Shown here: piece by piece, positions 7,350 to 17,106 of the stretch
Position numbering within the stretch: position 1 is the stretch's first letter
Layout of the letters: each line of letters starts with the position of its first letter
Source: Vibrio toranzoniae
Lineage (GTDB): Bacteria; Pseudomonadota; Gammaproteobacteria; Enterobacterales; Vibrionaceae
Assembly (NCBI RefSeq): GCF_024347655.1
Contig: NZ_AP025514.1
Coordinates: 372,001-436,000 of the forward strand
DNA length: 64,000 nt
Reading direction: 5' to 3'
Translations under genes and position numbers: made by a program
Notes under the pieces: model-generated
Database searches by the model: none
Told to the model about the DNA's origin: nothing
The model's input: only the letters and a program-made list of their open reading frames with translations

Positions 7350-9929
7350 TTACGCGCTAATCTCATCCTTACGAGCACGTCGTCTTTGGTTCATCGCTAA
7401 ACCAATTAAAATGAGTAGGGCCGGTAAGAATACCCACTCTTTCATTGGTCGTTCTGCATCTTGGATTACAGATTTAATTTCCCAACCAAAGTCAATTCCG
7501 GCGGCTTCAGCTGGGCTACCAAACTCAACCATATCGACAATCATCTTGCCTTCAGTTTCTGTCAGCATTAAGCCCATTGAAGCGATGCGGTCTTCACTTG
7601 TTGTTGCAGAATCTTCAAATGGAAGACGAACTGTTTTCTCAGAATAGTCACCTTCTAAGTTCTCGCCACCCACTCTTAACTCGACAGATTGTCCCACAGA
7701 TAGGTTTTCTGTGATTTGAGCTATCTCAACTCCAGGTGAAAGAACTTTCGCTGGATAGATCATGTCCCACCAGAAACCAGGGCGGAAGAACGAGAAAGTC
7801 AGAACCAACAATAGTATTGTTTCCCACCACTTGTTTTTGGTAAACCACCAACCCTGTGTCGCTGCGGCAAATATAAGAACCGCAGTCACAGAAGATAAGA
7901 TGGTTAGCGCCAAATGCCACCATGAGTCAATGCCCATCAATAGTAGCTGAGTGTTGAAAATAAACATGAATGGTAAGATCGCAGTACGGATATCGTAGGT
8001 GAAACCTTGAATACCTGTGCGAATTGGATCTGATTTCGCAATCGCTGCCGCTGCAAATGCCGCGAGACCAACCGGAGGCGTATCATCCGCAAGAATACCG
8101 AAGTAGAACACGAACAAGTGAACGGCAATCAGTGGAATGATTAGGCCGTGTGCTGCGCCTAGAGTAACAATTACTGGGGCCATCAGTGTTGATACGACGA
8201 TATAGTTTGCTGTGGTTGGTAAGCCCATGCCTAAGATTAAGCTGATTACCGCAGTAAATAGCAGCATAAGAATGATGCTACCACCTGAGATAAATTCAAC
8301 GAAGTCGGTCATCACAAGGCCGATACCGGTCAGCGTTACCACACCGACAACCGTACCAGCCGCCGCTGTTGCGACACCGATACCGATCATGTTACGTGCG
8401 CCAGAAACCAAGCTCTCTGCTAAGTCTACGAAGCCCGCTTTAGTTTGTTCAGCAAGATCGTTCGATTTGTTCATCAGAGTCATTAAAGGACGTTGAGTGA
8501 GCAAAATGAAGATCATGAATACCGTTGCCCAGAAGGCAGAAAGACCTGGAGAGAATCGTTCTACAGTCAGGCACCAAACAAGAACCACGATAGGCAGTAA
8601 GAAGTGCAGGCCAGATTTAATGGTTGGGCCTGGATCTGGTACTTCGGTTAGTTCGGCATCGATGTCCATGCCACCTTCAGCGGCGTATTTTGCTGATACG
8701 CGAACGAGAGCAACATAAGCAATCAATAGCGCAACTGTCACTATTGGTGTCGCTGCATCGCCAAAGACATCTTTTGTCCAGCCGACACCGTAGTAAACAG
8801 CAGCACTGATCACACATAGCCCAAGAATGGTGCCAGTGAACGAAAGCAGGCTATGCAATATTGTTGGCGTGTGGCGGCGAGGTAGGCCTGTCATACCTGC
8901 TTTACATGCTTCTAAGTGAACAATGTAAATTAGGGCGATGTAAGAGATAAGAGCGGGCAATAGCGCTGCTTTAATAACCTCGACGTACGAGATACCTACA
9001 TATTCGACCATTAAGAAGGCCGCGGCACCCATGATTGGTGGGGTTAATTGACCATTGGTTGAAGCGGCAACTTCTACAGCTCCGGCTTTTTCACCTGAGA
9101 ATCCGACTCTTTTCATTAGAGGGATCGTGAAAGTACCCGTCGTTACCACGTTAGCGATAGATGAACCAGAAACTAGACCGGATAGGCCAGATGCAACAAC
9201 GGCTGCTTTTGCTGGGCCGCCTTTCATGTGGCCAAGCAGTGAGAATGCAACCTTGATGAAGTAAGCGCCTGCGCCAGCACGTTCTAGCATTGCACCAAAC
9301 AGTACAAACAAGAATACAAATGACGTTGATACGCCAAGAGCTACACCGAATACACCTTCTGTTGTTAACCACAAATGCGACATCGCCTTATTTAGGCTTG
9401 CCCCTTTATGAGCAATAACGTCTGGCATGTGTGGACCACCAAAGGTGTAAAGTAGAAATACTGCTGCCACAACCATAAGAGGTGGACCCAAAGCGCGTCG
9501 AGTTGCTTCCAGCAGTAGAACCATACCAATGACAGCCGCAACAATATCGAATGTTGTCGGGGCCCCCGAACGACCGGCAAGCTCAGTATAGAAAATATAA
9601 ATATAAGAAGCTGAAAAACTACCCGCAAGTGCTAATACCCAATCGACAGCGGGGATGTGATCCCGAGGCGAGTTCTTCAAAGCCGGGTAAGCGGTAAAAG
9701 CTAGAAAAATAGCAAACGTCAGGTGAATTGCTCGAGCTTCGGTATCATTTAAAATAGCGAAGTTAAAAATAAACGGTAGCGGAGATGCATACCAAAGTTG
9801 GAACAGTGACCAACATAAAGGCACAAACCATAAAATACGGCCTTGGATACCGCGAGGGCTACGCGCACCAGTGTCTGATTGTGCCACCATTTCTTGCACA
9901 TCTGGAGACGGTGATGTTGTCTGCGTCAT
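7350..9929 (-). CDS. TRAP transporter fused permease, TAXI type, with C-terminal PDZ-like domain
   Basis: At 859 residues this is a fusion of the small (DctQ-like) and large (DctM-like) membrane subunits of a TRAP transporter, which imports organic acids using a sodium gradient. The hydrophobic N-terminal part (about 30-200) corresponds to the small subunit. The rest is the DctM-like carrier, with glycine-rich segments such as GLSGLVSGSSIANVVTTGTF and MGLPTTANYIVVSTLMAP. After the last carrier helices a soluble stretch of about 120 residues includes a PDZ-like segment (GLMLTETEGKMIVDMVEFGS, then PAEAAGIDFG), followed by one final helix and a basic tail. It lies downstream of the TAXI binding-protein gene, separated by a hairpin. 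The substrate is unknown. Confidence 0.92.
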   Translation of the reverse strand: MTQTTSPSPDVQEMVAQSDTGARSPRGIQGRILWFVPLCWSLFQLWYASPLPFIFNFAILNDTEARAIHLTFAIFLAFTAYPALKNSPRDHIPAVDWVLALAGSFSASYIYIFYTELAGRSGAPTTFDIVAAVIGMVLLLEATRRALGPPLMVVAAVFLLYTFGGPHMPDVIAHKGASLNKAMSHLWLTTEGVFGVALGVSTSFVFLFVLFGAMLERAGAGAYFIKVAFSLLGHMKGGPAKAAVVASGLSGLVSGSSIANVVTTGTFTIPLMKRVGFSGEKAGAVEVAASTNGQLTPPIMGAAAFLMVEYVGISYVEVIKAALLPALISYIALIYIVHLEACKAGMTGLPRRHTPTILHSLLSFTGTILGLCVISAAVYYGVGWTKDVFGDAATPIVTVALLIAYVALVRVSAKYAAEGGMDIDAELTEVPDPGPTIKSGLHFLLPIVVLVWCLTVERFSPGLSAFWATVFMIFILLTQRPLMTLMNKSNDLAEQTKAGFVDLAESLVSGARNMIGIGVATAAAGTVVGVVTLTGIGLVMTDFVEFISGGSIILMLLFTAVISLILGMGLPTTANYIVVSTLMAPVIVTLGAAHGLIIPLIAVHLFVFYFGILADDTPPVGLAAFAAAAIAKSDPIRTGIQGFTYDIRTAILPFMFIFNTQLLLMGIDSWWHLALTILSSVTAVLIFAAATQGWWFTKNKWWETILLLVLTFSFFRPGFWWDMIYPAKVLSPGVEIAQITENLSVGQSVELRVGGENLEGDYSEKTVRLPFEDSATTSEDRIASMGLMLTETEGKMIVDMVEFGSPAEAAGIDFGWEIKSVIQDAERPMKEWVFLPALLILIGLAMNQRRRARKDEISA

Positions 9930-10126
9930 GTACTTTATCCTTATTATTGATGGTCTGCCTTTCTTGAGAACAACGAGACGTTACCTATTCCCTATCTAGT
10001 GTAGTGAACTGACAGGGAAATGCGTCTTTGTTTGTCTTAGGCTTGATATGAAGGTAAGTCCTCCAATTTGGAGAAACTTAAAGGCTTGTCATTTTTCTCT
10101 TAGGTTATTTTTATAAACACGGAAAG

Positions 10127-10155
10127 CCAATAAGGAGGGCGTGCCTCCTTATTGG
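10127..10155 (-). terminator. Hairpin between TAXI binding protein and permease genes
   Basis: A 12-bp perfect stem (CCAATAAGGAGG, loop GCGTG) starts 21 bp after the binding-protein stop codon. On the minus strand it is followed by CTTTCC rather than a clean T-run, so it is a weak terminator or an mRNA-stabilising hairpin. This would give more binding protein than permease, as in many binding-protein operons. Confidence 0.7.
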
Positions 10156-10175
10156 TTGAGTAGGTTTAAGTAGAG

Positions 10176-11144
10176 TTACTTAAGAAGGCCTACTTCTTTG
10201 TAGTATTTTACTGCACCAGCATGAAGTGGGATGGAGATACCCGCTTTAACCATGTCTTCTTTCTTCAGGTTTGCAAATGCAGGGTGTAGCCGTTTGAAAG
10301 TGCTGAAGTTTTCAAATACAGCCTTAGCAACGTTGTATGCCACTTCTTCAGAAACGTCTGAAGTTGTTACCATAGTTGCAGCAACACCGAAGCTATTTAC
10401 GTCAGCGTCTGTACCACGGTACATGCCTGCTGGAACGGTACTGTATGCGTAATATGGGTTTTCAGCGACGATTTTGTCGATCTGAGGACCTGTTGCTGAA
10501 ACCAGTTTTGCATCACAAGACGTTGTTGCTTCTTTGATTGAACCGTTCGGGTGACCAACCATGTAGATGAATGCATCAATCTTGTTATCACAAAGTGCTT
10601 GTGAACGCTCAGAACCTTTCAGTTCAGAAGCAAGTTTGAAGCTGTCATTAGTCCAACCCATAGCGTCCATTACAACACCCATGGTTGCACGGTCACCAGA
10701 GCCTGGGTTACCAATGTTTACACGCTTACCAGCGAGATCCGACACATTGTTAATACCAGCATCGGTACGAGCGATGATGTTGAACGGTTCTGTATGTAGA
10801 GAGAACATAGCGCGAAGTTTCTTGTATTCGCCCTGATCTTTAAATTTACTTGTACCGTTGTAGCCGTGGTATTGCCAGTCCGATTGAACAACACCGAAAT
10901 CGAGTTCACCAGCACGGATAGTGTTAACGTTGTAAATTGAACCACCAGTAGACTCTACAGAACAACGGATGTTGTGGTCTTTGCGGCCCTTGTTCACTAG
11001 TTTACAAATTGCACCACCAGTAGGGTAGTAAACACCTGTAACTGAACCCGTACCAATTGTGATGAACTCTTGAGCGTTAACTGCGCCAGCGCCCATTACA
11101 GCTGCTGCAATAGCACCAACTTTAACAAGTTTGGTAAATGCCAT
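10176..11144 (-). CDS. TAXI-family TRAP transporter solute-binding protein
   Basis: This 322-residue periplasmic protein starts with a signal peptide (MAFTKLVKVGAIAAAVMGAG, cleavage probably after VNA near residue 24). The mature start EFITIGTGSVTGVYYPTGGA is the hallmark of TAXI binding proteins. It captures substrate for the fused permease encoded next on the same strand, about 245 bp downstream across a hairpin. TAXI proteins are often linked to glutamate or 2-oxoglutarate, but the ligand cannot be read from sequence. A near-consensus CRP box lies about 270 bp upstream, suggesting control by carbon status. Confidence 0.93.
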   Translation of the reverse strand: MAFTKLVKVGAIAAAVMGAGAVNAQEFITIGTGSVTGVYYPTGGAICKLVNKGRKDHNIRCSVESTGGSIYNVNTIRAGELDFGVVQSDWQYHGYNGTSKFKDQGEYKKLRAMFSLHTEPFNIIARTDAGINNVSDLAGKRVNIGNPGSGDRATMGVVMDAMGWTNDSFKLASELKGSERSQALCDNKIDAFIYMVGHPNGSIKEATTSCDAKLVSATGPQIDKIVAENPYYAYSTVPAGMYRGTDADVNSFGVAATMVTTSDVSEEVAYNVAKAVFENFSTFKRLHPAFANLKKEDMVKAGISIPLHAGAVKYYKEVGLLK

Positions 11145-11487
11145 GAATTTCCCTTCCTTTACTCATTATTAACCCTGAAACAAGTGTAGTCGTTTCTGGA
11201 GTTTCCTATTTGGAAACGGCATCTTTTTCAATCCATGTGATGAAAAAGTGGCTGAATAATATCAAAAATTGGCAGAAAATTACTCAAATGTTAAAAGATA
11301 TAGCTAAAAAATCTAACAAATGATGCATGGATCTCATGTTCAATTTACTATTGAGTTTTTTAAAATCAATGGCTTAGTGTTACTGGCTTAGGGGAAAGGT
11401 AGATATTCTAGGATGTGATTCGGATCACGAAGTTAATAGGTGTTCGTGATCCATAAATACAATTGATAGCTGTTAAATTATGAGTAA
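11145..11487. other. Intergenic region, TAXI promoter side
   Basis: This 343-bp gap lies upstream of the TAXI gene and downstream of argR (both minus strand). It is AT-rich and holds a candidate CRP box at 11414. A 27-codon plus-strand frame at 11240-11323 lacks a ribosome-binding site and is probably chance. Nothing else is recognised. Confidence 0.6.
11414..11429. promoter_or_regulatory. Candidate CRP box for the TAXI-TRAP operon
   Basis: TGTGATTCGGATCACG matches TGTGA-N6-TCACA at 9 of 10 positions. It lies between argR and the TAXI binding-protein gene, about 270 bp before the latter's ATG. Catabolite activation of the transporter is inferred; no promoter hexamers were assigned. Confidence 0.55.
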
Positions 11488-11958
11488 TTACCCTGCGTAT
11501 TCAAACAGTTCGCACACGGAATCAAACAGTTGCTTAGTCGTCACTGCTAAGGTTGGAGTAATAAAGATAGTGTCATCGCCCGCGACTACGCCCAGTATGC
11601 CTTCTGACTTACCTAATGAGTCTAGTAAACGAGCAATAAGTTGCGCGGCACCAGGACCTGTGTGTATCACAACTAACGCATTGTTGTGATCAATATCCAG
11701 TACTAATTCTCTAAGAGAGCTAGAAACAGTTGGAACCCCAAGCTCAGCAGGAAGGCAGTAAACCATTTCCATTTTTGCGTTGCGAGTTCGAACTGCACCA
11801 AACTTGGTTAACATACGCGAAACTTTAGATTGGTTGATGCTTTCAAAGCCTTCGTGTTTGAGGGCATCAACAATTTCGCCCTGCGATCCAAAACGTTCTT
11901 CTTTTAATAACGATTTAAAAGCGCGAACTAAGTTGTCTTGTTTTTCTGTATTGCGCAT
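11488..11958 (-). CDS. argR: Arginine repressor ArgR
   Basis: ArgR is the hexameric, arginine-responsive regulator of arginine metabolism and a cofactor for Xer recombination at cer-type sites. The 156-residue length equals that of E. coli ArgR. The N-terminal winged-helix domain (about 1-70) contains [20 protein letters not shown] and SKVSRML. The C-terminal oligomerisation domain has [15 protein letters not shown] and [11 protein letters not shown], with the acidic pair used in arginine binding. It is divergent from mdh, the arrangement also found in E. coli. The ATG at 11958 fits the family start MRNTEKQD. Confidence 0.96.
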   Translation of the reverse strand: MRNTEKQDNLVRAFKSLLKEERFGSQGEIVDALKHEGFESINQSKVSRMLTKFGAVRTRNAKMEMVYCLPAELGVPTVSSSLRELVLDIDHNNALVVIHTGPGAAQLIARLLDSLGKSEGILGVVAGDDTIFITPTLAVTTKQLFDSVCELFEYAG

Positions 11959-12290
11959 ATGTCATTCTTATTCATTAACAAATATATTTGCATATTCTCG
12001 CATACATATTCAGATTTAGCCAAAATATCCCAACGATTTGTTAGTCATATCACTGTAAATATTTAATAGAATAATGTGTTATTTACGGCGGCTTATTTTG
12101 TTATTTCAGTCAATTATCGCCATAATGCGAATTCGCTGTGTAGCACGGTTTTATTGACTTGCGCGAAGTCGCAAAGCTGGCGTTAATTGATTGTAATCAC
12201 TTTGTGATTAATATAGCTTTTTAACGATAATTTAGCTCAAGAACTACCCTACCAAAAATTTATAAGAGAAAGCTCTCAAGGAGAATAACA
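11959..12290. promoter_or_regulatory. Divergent argR-mdh control region
   Basis: This 332-bp spacer carries both promoters. Near argR, repeated TATTCAT and GCATAT elements (11965-12012) could be weak ARG boxes, since argR is commonly autoregulated, but none matches closely. Near mdh a perfect palindrome, TAATCAC-TTT-GTGATTA, lies at 12194-12210, about 80 bp before the start codon. It is a candidate regulator site; the cognate protein is unknown (CRP and ArcA control mdh in E. coli). Confidence 0.5.
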
Positions 12291-13226
12291 ATGAAAGTAG
12301 CTGTTATTGGTGCCGCTGGTGGCATCGGTCAAGCCCTAGCCCTACTACTTAAGAACCGCCTACCTGCTGGTTCAGATCTTGCACTTTACGACATTGCACC
12401 GGTTACTCCGGGTGTCGCTGCCGATCTTAGCCATATCCCAACGCCTGTTTCGATCAAAGGTTACGCGGGTGAAGATCCAACACCAGCACTAGAAGGTGCG
12501 GATGTTGTGCTTATTTCTGCGGGTGTTGCTCGTAAGCCAGGCATGGATCGTGCGGATCTTTTCAATGTGAATGCTGGTATTGTTAAGTCTCTTGCAGAGA
12601 AAATTGCAGTTACTTGTCCTACTGCTTGTGTTGGTATCATCACTAACCCAGTAAATACTACTGTGCCAATTGCTGCTGAAGTTCTTAAGAAAGCGGGCGT
12701 TTACGATAAGCGCCGTTTATTCGGTATTACGACTCTTGATGTAATCCGCTCTGAAACGTTTGTTGCTGAATTGAAAGGTAAAGATCCAAGCGACATCCGT
12801 GTTCCTGTTATCGGCGGTCACTCAGGGGTTACGATCCTTCCTCTGCTATCTCAAGTTGAAGGGGTAGAGTTCACAGACGAAGAAATCGCAGCGCTCACAA
12901 CTCGTATCCAAAACGCGGGTACTGAAGTCGTAGAAGCGAAAGCTGGTGGCGGTAGTGCGACTCTATCGATGGGTCAAGCGGCTTGTCGTTTCGGTCTTGC
13001 TCTAGTGAAAGCACTTCAAGGCGAAGAGAACGTAATTGAATGTGCATACGTTGAAGGTGAAGGCGAGCACGCACCGTTCTTCGCACAACCAGTGAAACTA
13101 GGCAAAGAGGGCGCTGAAGCGATCCTTAGCTACGGTGAGTTGAGCGACTTCGAACGTAATGCATTAGATAGCATGCTAGAAACACTCAATGGCGATATTG
13201 AGATTGGTGTTGAATTCGCTAAGTAA
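12291..13226 (+). CDS. mdh: Malate dehydrogenase (NAD)
   Basis: Mdh interconverts malate and oxaloacetate in the TCA cycle. The 311-residue protein opens with [20 protein letters not shown], whose GAAGGIG loop binds NAD. The substrate arginine lies in [12 protein letters not shown], and the catalytic histidine in [16 protein letters not shown] (near residue 177). Length and motifs match the enterobacterial/Vibrio type of about 312 residues. The start follows a strong AAGGAG ribosome-binding site. A terminator follows at once, so the gene is monocistronic. Confidence 0.98.
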   Translation: MKVAVIGAAGGIGQALALLLKNRLPAGSDLALYDIAPVTPGVAADLSHIPTPVSIKGYAGEDPTPALEGADVVLISAGVARKPGMDRADLFNVNAGIVKSLAEKIAVTCPTACVGIITNPVNTTVPIAAEVLKKAGVYDKRRLFGITTLDVIRSETFVAELKGKDPSDIRVPVIGGHSGVTILPLLSQVEGVEFTDEEIAALTTRIQNAGTEVVEAKAGGGSATLSMGQAACRFGLALVKALQGEENVIECAYVEGEGEHAPFFAQPVKLGKEGAEAILSYGELSDFERNALDSMLETLNGDIEIGVEFAK

Positions 13227-13263
13227 GCGGTACAGCATTTAATTCAGTTTAAAATCGTTAATA

Positions 13264-13290
13264 GAGCCGATCAATGTGGTCGGCTTTTTT
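13264..13290 (+). terminator. mdh terminator
   Basis: AGCCGA and TCGGCT form a short GC-rich stem followed by TTTTTT, 38 bp after the mdh stop. The longer reading of the next gene (from 13276) would start inside this hairpin, which argues for the later start at 13351. Confidence 0.8.
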
Positions 13291-13350
13291 GATCTTAGCA
13301 TTGGTCCCATTCGTAAACAGTGTTTTAAAGATACGAGTGGAGCAACAGTG

Positions 13351-13545
13351 ATGAGCCGTATTCAAAAAGGAATGAACGTACATTTTCATTTAGGTCGTTT
13401 GGGAAAGATCCTAGTTATAGATGAACAAGAACAATTTGCCTTGGTCGAGTCTTACAACAGCCACGAGCAGTATGCTGTGCCGCTGGAAGAGATAGAAGCA
13501 GTTGAAGCTCAGCTTCCATTGTCGCTAGAATCGAGTCGCTATTGA
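13351..13545 (+). CDS. Small conserved-looking protein of unknown function
   Basis: This 64-residue protein begins MSRIQKGMNVHFHLGRLGKI. The start at 13351 is chosen because GGAG precedes it at a suitable distance; an earlier in-frame ATG at 13276 lies inside the mdh terminator and lacks a site. The protein is soluble and acidic toward the C-terminus, and short beta-like segments (LGKILVIDEQEQFALVES) suggest a small barrel-type fold. No known motif is recognised. Its own transcript would end at the terminator at 13577. Function unknown. Confidence 0.65.
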   Translation: MSRIQKGMNVHFHLGRLGKILVIDEQEQFALVESYNSHEQYAVPLEEIEAVEAQLPLSLESSRY

Positions 13546-13576
13546 AACTGGTTCGGATACCAATTTTGTTAGGATC

Positions 13577-13603
13577 AAAAAAGAGCCCTAAGGCTCTTTT
13601 TGT
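13577..13603. terminator. Bidirectional terminator between small gene and ispB
   Basis: AAAAAGAGCC-CTAA-GGCTCTTTTT is an almost perfect hairpin with A and T tracts on both sides, lying between convergent genes. Confidence 0.85.
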
Positions 13604-13653
13604 CTATCTATATAAGACAGTGCTTTTAAGATGGAGTGTTCATCTTAACTCGG

Positions 13654-14625
13654 TTACTTACTGCGTTTAACGGCCAAGTGCGCGAGCGTTATTAGGGCTT
13701 GCTTATATTCGGAATCAGGAACAACGGACAGTTCAGCAATCGCTTTATCTGCTTCTTCATACGCCTTATTCGTCGTGTATTCCAAAGAGCCTGTCTTTTT
13801 CATTACAGACATAATGTCGTCGAGACGTTCCATCCCGTTGGCTTTTTCAATCGCTTCACGAATCATGCTCGCTTGTACTGGAGCAGCGTTGTGCATAGCG
13901 TACAATAGAGGCAGTGTTGGTTTGCCTTCAGCAAGATCGTCACCAACGTTTTTACCCATCTCTTTACCATCAGCAGTGTAATCCATCACATCATCAATCA
14001 ATTGGAATGCAGTGCCTAGGTATTTACCGTAGTTTTGCATTGCCGTTTCGACTTCAGGTGAAGATTCTGTAAGAATTGCGCCGATTTGTGTCGCTGCTTC
14101 AAACAAGCGAGCGGTCTTAGAGTAGATCACCTGCATGTAGCTTTCTTCTGTGGTATCCGGATTGTTGCAGTTCATCAATTGTTGAACCTCACCCTCGGCA
14201 ATCACGTTCACCGCTTCACTCATTAGCTCAAGGATCTTTAAGGATCCTAAGGTTGTCATCATTTGGAACGAACGAGTGTAAATAAAGTCACCAACCAAAA
14301 CACTAGCGGCATTACCAAAAGCGGCATTGGCTGTGGCTTTACCGCGTCTCATATCCGATTCGTCGACGACATCATCATGAAGCAGAGTAGCGGTGTGAAT
14401 AAACTCAATAAAGGCTGCAGAAGTAATATGAGCTTCACCTTGGTAACCAAGTGCACGAGCAGATAAAAGAGCAAGCAAAGGACGTAGGCGTTTGCCACCA
14501 CCGCTAACGATATAAAAACCAAGCTGGTTGATTAAACTTACGTCAGAATTAAGTTGGGCTTGAATTGTTTCATTCACTTTTGCCATATCATTGGCAGTAA
14601 GCGTTTGGATAGCTTTAAAATCCAT
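13654..14625 (-). CDS. ispB: Octaprenyl diphosphate synthase IspB
   Basis: IspB elongates farnesyl diphosphate with isopentenyl units to make the ubiquinone/menaquinone side chain. The 323-residue protein has the first aspartate-rich motif in LLHDDVVDESDMRRG (about 83-97) and the second in QLIDDVMDYT (about 210-219). Both bind magnesium-diphosphate. GGGKRLRPLL binds the homoallylic substrate. Length equals that of E. coli IspB. It is divergent from rplU-rpmA, as in E. coli. Side-chain length (C40) is inferred from the family. Confidence 0.95.
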   Translation of the reverse strand: MDFKAIQTLTANDMAKVNETIQAQLNSDVSLINQLGFYIVSGGGKRLRPLLALLSARALGYQGEAHITSAAFIEFIHTATLLHDDVVDESDMRRGKATANAAFGNAASVLVGDFIYTRSFQMMTTLGSLKILELMSEAVNVIAEGEVQQLMNCNNPDTTEESYMQVIYSKTARLFEAATQIGAILTESSPEVETAMQNYGKYLGTAFQLIDDVMDYTADGKEMGKNVGDDLAEGKPTLPLLYAMHNAAPVQASMIREAIEKANGMERLDDIMSVMKKTGSLEYTTNKAYEEADKAIAELSVVPDSEYKQALITLAHLAVKRSK

Positions 14626-14782
14626 TGTTCATCCGGCTGAAGTTAGACCCTGTAAGGCTTATACGTTGTGTTTAATTGTTGAATAATACACTAAAAAACG
14701 TTGATTAATACATCACTTAAAGGCATGATTGCCGCACTTTTCTTTGGCGAACAGGTTTTCGCCAATTTTTTAAAAATATGGC

Positions 14783-14811
14783 TTGTCATAGCGGCATGAT
14801 TCCCGTAGAAT
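14783..14811 (+). promoter_or_regulatory. Sigma-70 promoter of rplU-rpmA
   Basis: TTGTCA and TAGAAT are separated by exactly 17 bp, with an A/T-rich UP-like stretch just upstream and a GC-rich discriminator (CTGCGCCC) just downstream. That discriminator is typical of stringently controlled ribosomal promoters. A leader of about 75 nt then precedes the rplU start. Confidence 0.75.
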
Positions 14812-14893
14812 CTGCGCCCTATTGATTAGTTTAGCGCACACCCGAGTTGTACAAATAACAACCATAGGCTGTGCGGAAAAAGCGGAGTAAAAT

Positions 14894-15205
14894 ATGTACG
14901 CTGTTTTCCAATCTGGTGGCAAACAACACCGAGTAAGCGAAGGTCAAACACTTCGTTTAGAGAAATTAGACGTTGAAACTGGTGCAACTGTTGAATTTGA
15001 TAAAGTTCTTCTTGTTGCTAACGGCGAAGAAATCGCTGTTGGTGCACCTCTTGTTGAAGGTGGCAAGGTTACTGCAGAAGTAGTACAACACGGTCGTGGC
15101 GATAAAGTAAAAATCGTTAAGTTCCGTCGTCGTAAGCACTCGCGTAAGCAAGCTGGTCACCGTCAGTGGTTCACTGAAGTGAAAATCACTGGCATTAACG
15201 CTTAA
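14894..15205 (+). CDS. rplU: 50S ribosomal protein L21
   Basis: L21 binds 23S rRNA in the large subunit. The 103-residue protein matches the family in length and sequence: it starts [20 protein letters not shown] and has the basic signature [19 protein letters not shown] near the C-terminus. It is the first gene of the rplU-rpmA operon, 19 bp before rpmA, transcribed from a strong promoter at 14783. Confidence 0.98.
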   Translation: MYAVFQSGGKQHRVSEGQTLRLEKLDVETGATVEFDKVLLVANGEEIAVGAPLVEGGKVTAEVVQHGRGDKVKIVKFRRRKHSRKQAGHRQWFTEVKITGINA

Positions 15206-15224
15206 GTATTAGGAGAGTTTAACA

Positions 15225-15482
15225 ATGGCACATAAAAAAGCTGGCGGTTCTACTAATAACGGCCGCGATTCAGAAAGCAAACGTCTTGGTGTTAAGCGTT
15301 TTGGTGGTGAATCTGTTCTTGCAGGTAACATCATCGTTCGTCAACGTGGTACTAAGTTCCACGCTGGCACAAACGTTGGCATCGGTAAAGACCATACTCT
15401 TTTCGCTCTTACTGAAGGTAAAGTGAAATTTGCAGTAAAAGGTCCTAAAAACCGTAAGTTTGTAAGCATCGAAGCTGAGTAA
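15225..15482 (+). CDS. rpmA: 50S ribosomal protein L27
   Basis: L27 reaches the peptidyl-transferase centre through its N-terminal tail. The 85-residue protein begins [20 protein letters not shown], the classic family start. It lacks the extra cleaved N-terminal extension found in Firmicutes. It follows rplU by 19 bp behind an AGGAG ribosome-binding site and is followed by a strong terminator, so cgtA is transcribed separately. Confidence 0.98.
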   Translation: MAHKKAGGSTNNGRDSESKRLGVKRFGGESVLAGNIIVRQRGTKFHAGTNVGIGKDHTLFALTEGKVKFAVKGPKNRKFVSIEAE

Positions 15483-15530
15483 TTTAATCTTTTACTAGAT
15501 TATTTTATTAGCTTTCAAGCTGAATTCAAA

Positions 15531-15557
15531 AGCCCTGCCGATTCGGCAGGGTTTTTT
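15531..15557 (+). terminator. rplU-rpmA terminator
   Basis: CCCTGCCG-ATT-CGGCAGGG followed by TTTTTT, about 50 bp after the rpmA stop. A textbook intrinsic terminator. Confidence 0.92.
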
Positions 15558-15665
15558 ATTTATAGCGAGAATAAAAAAGTAGACGCTCTGGCTTTAGTTT
15601 TTAGAAGCCGTTTGTTTTTAATAAACAGAAAGCAAAGAACCTCTCCTTATTTGTTCCTTGATTGC

Positions 15666-15715
15666 AGATCGACCTAGATCTTAGGTGATCGATCTAAACT
15701 CGGATCTGCTAGAAT
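15666..15715 (+). promoter_or_regulatory. cgtA promoter region with GATC cluster
   Basis: An extended -10 element (TGC-TAGAAT, -10 at 15710-15715) lies about 50 bp before the cgtA start. Upstream and across its -35 zone are five GATC sites, starting at 15667, 15677, 15687, 15691 and 15703. Bases 15666-15695 also form an imperfect inverted repeat (AGATCGA-CCTA / TAGG-TGA-TCGATCT). A link to Dam or SeqA is inferred from the density and near-helical spacing. Confidence 0.6.
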
Positions 15716-15763
15716 TTATATCACTCCTTGGTGAGTGGTAACGCAACGTAAGTGCGGAGTTGA

Positions 15764-16939
<1,176 letters not shown>

Positions 16940-17000
16940 TCCTCGCCGTTTCTTATAAGCACTTCGGGCGCTTTTTCTCAGATACGCTGATAATTTTATT

Positions 17001-17029
17001 AAACCGCAATGAAAATTGCGGTTTTTTTG
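17001..17029 (+). terminator. cgtA terminator
   Basis: AAACCGCAAT-GAAA-ATTGCGGTTT followed by TTTT, 62 bp after the cgtA stop. Confidence 0.9.
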
Positions 17030-17106
17030 TATCTGCATCATTATGTACTTCCTATTTTTAATGCAAAATTTATCTCTAGATATTTAACGCCTATGGGAAG
17101 GGAATC

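Noticed and set aside
11240..11323. 27-codon Lys/Asn-rich frame (MKKWLNNIKNWQK...) upstream of the TAXI gene
   Set aside because: No ribosome-binding site; composition is what AT-rich DNA gives by chance. Kept only as a remark.
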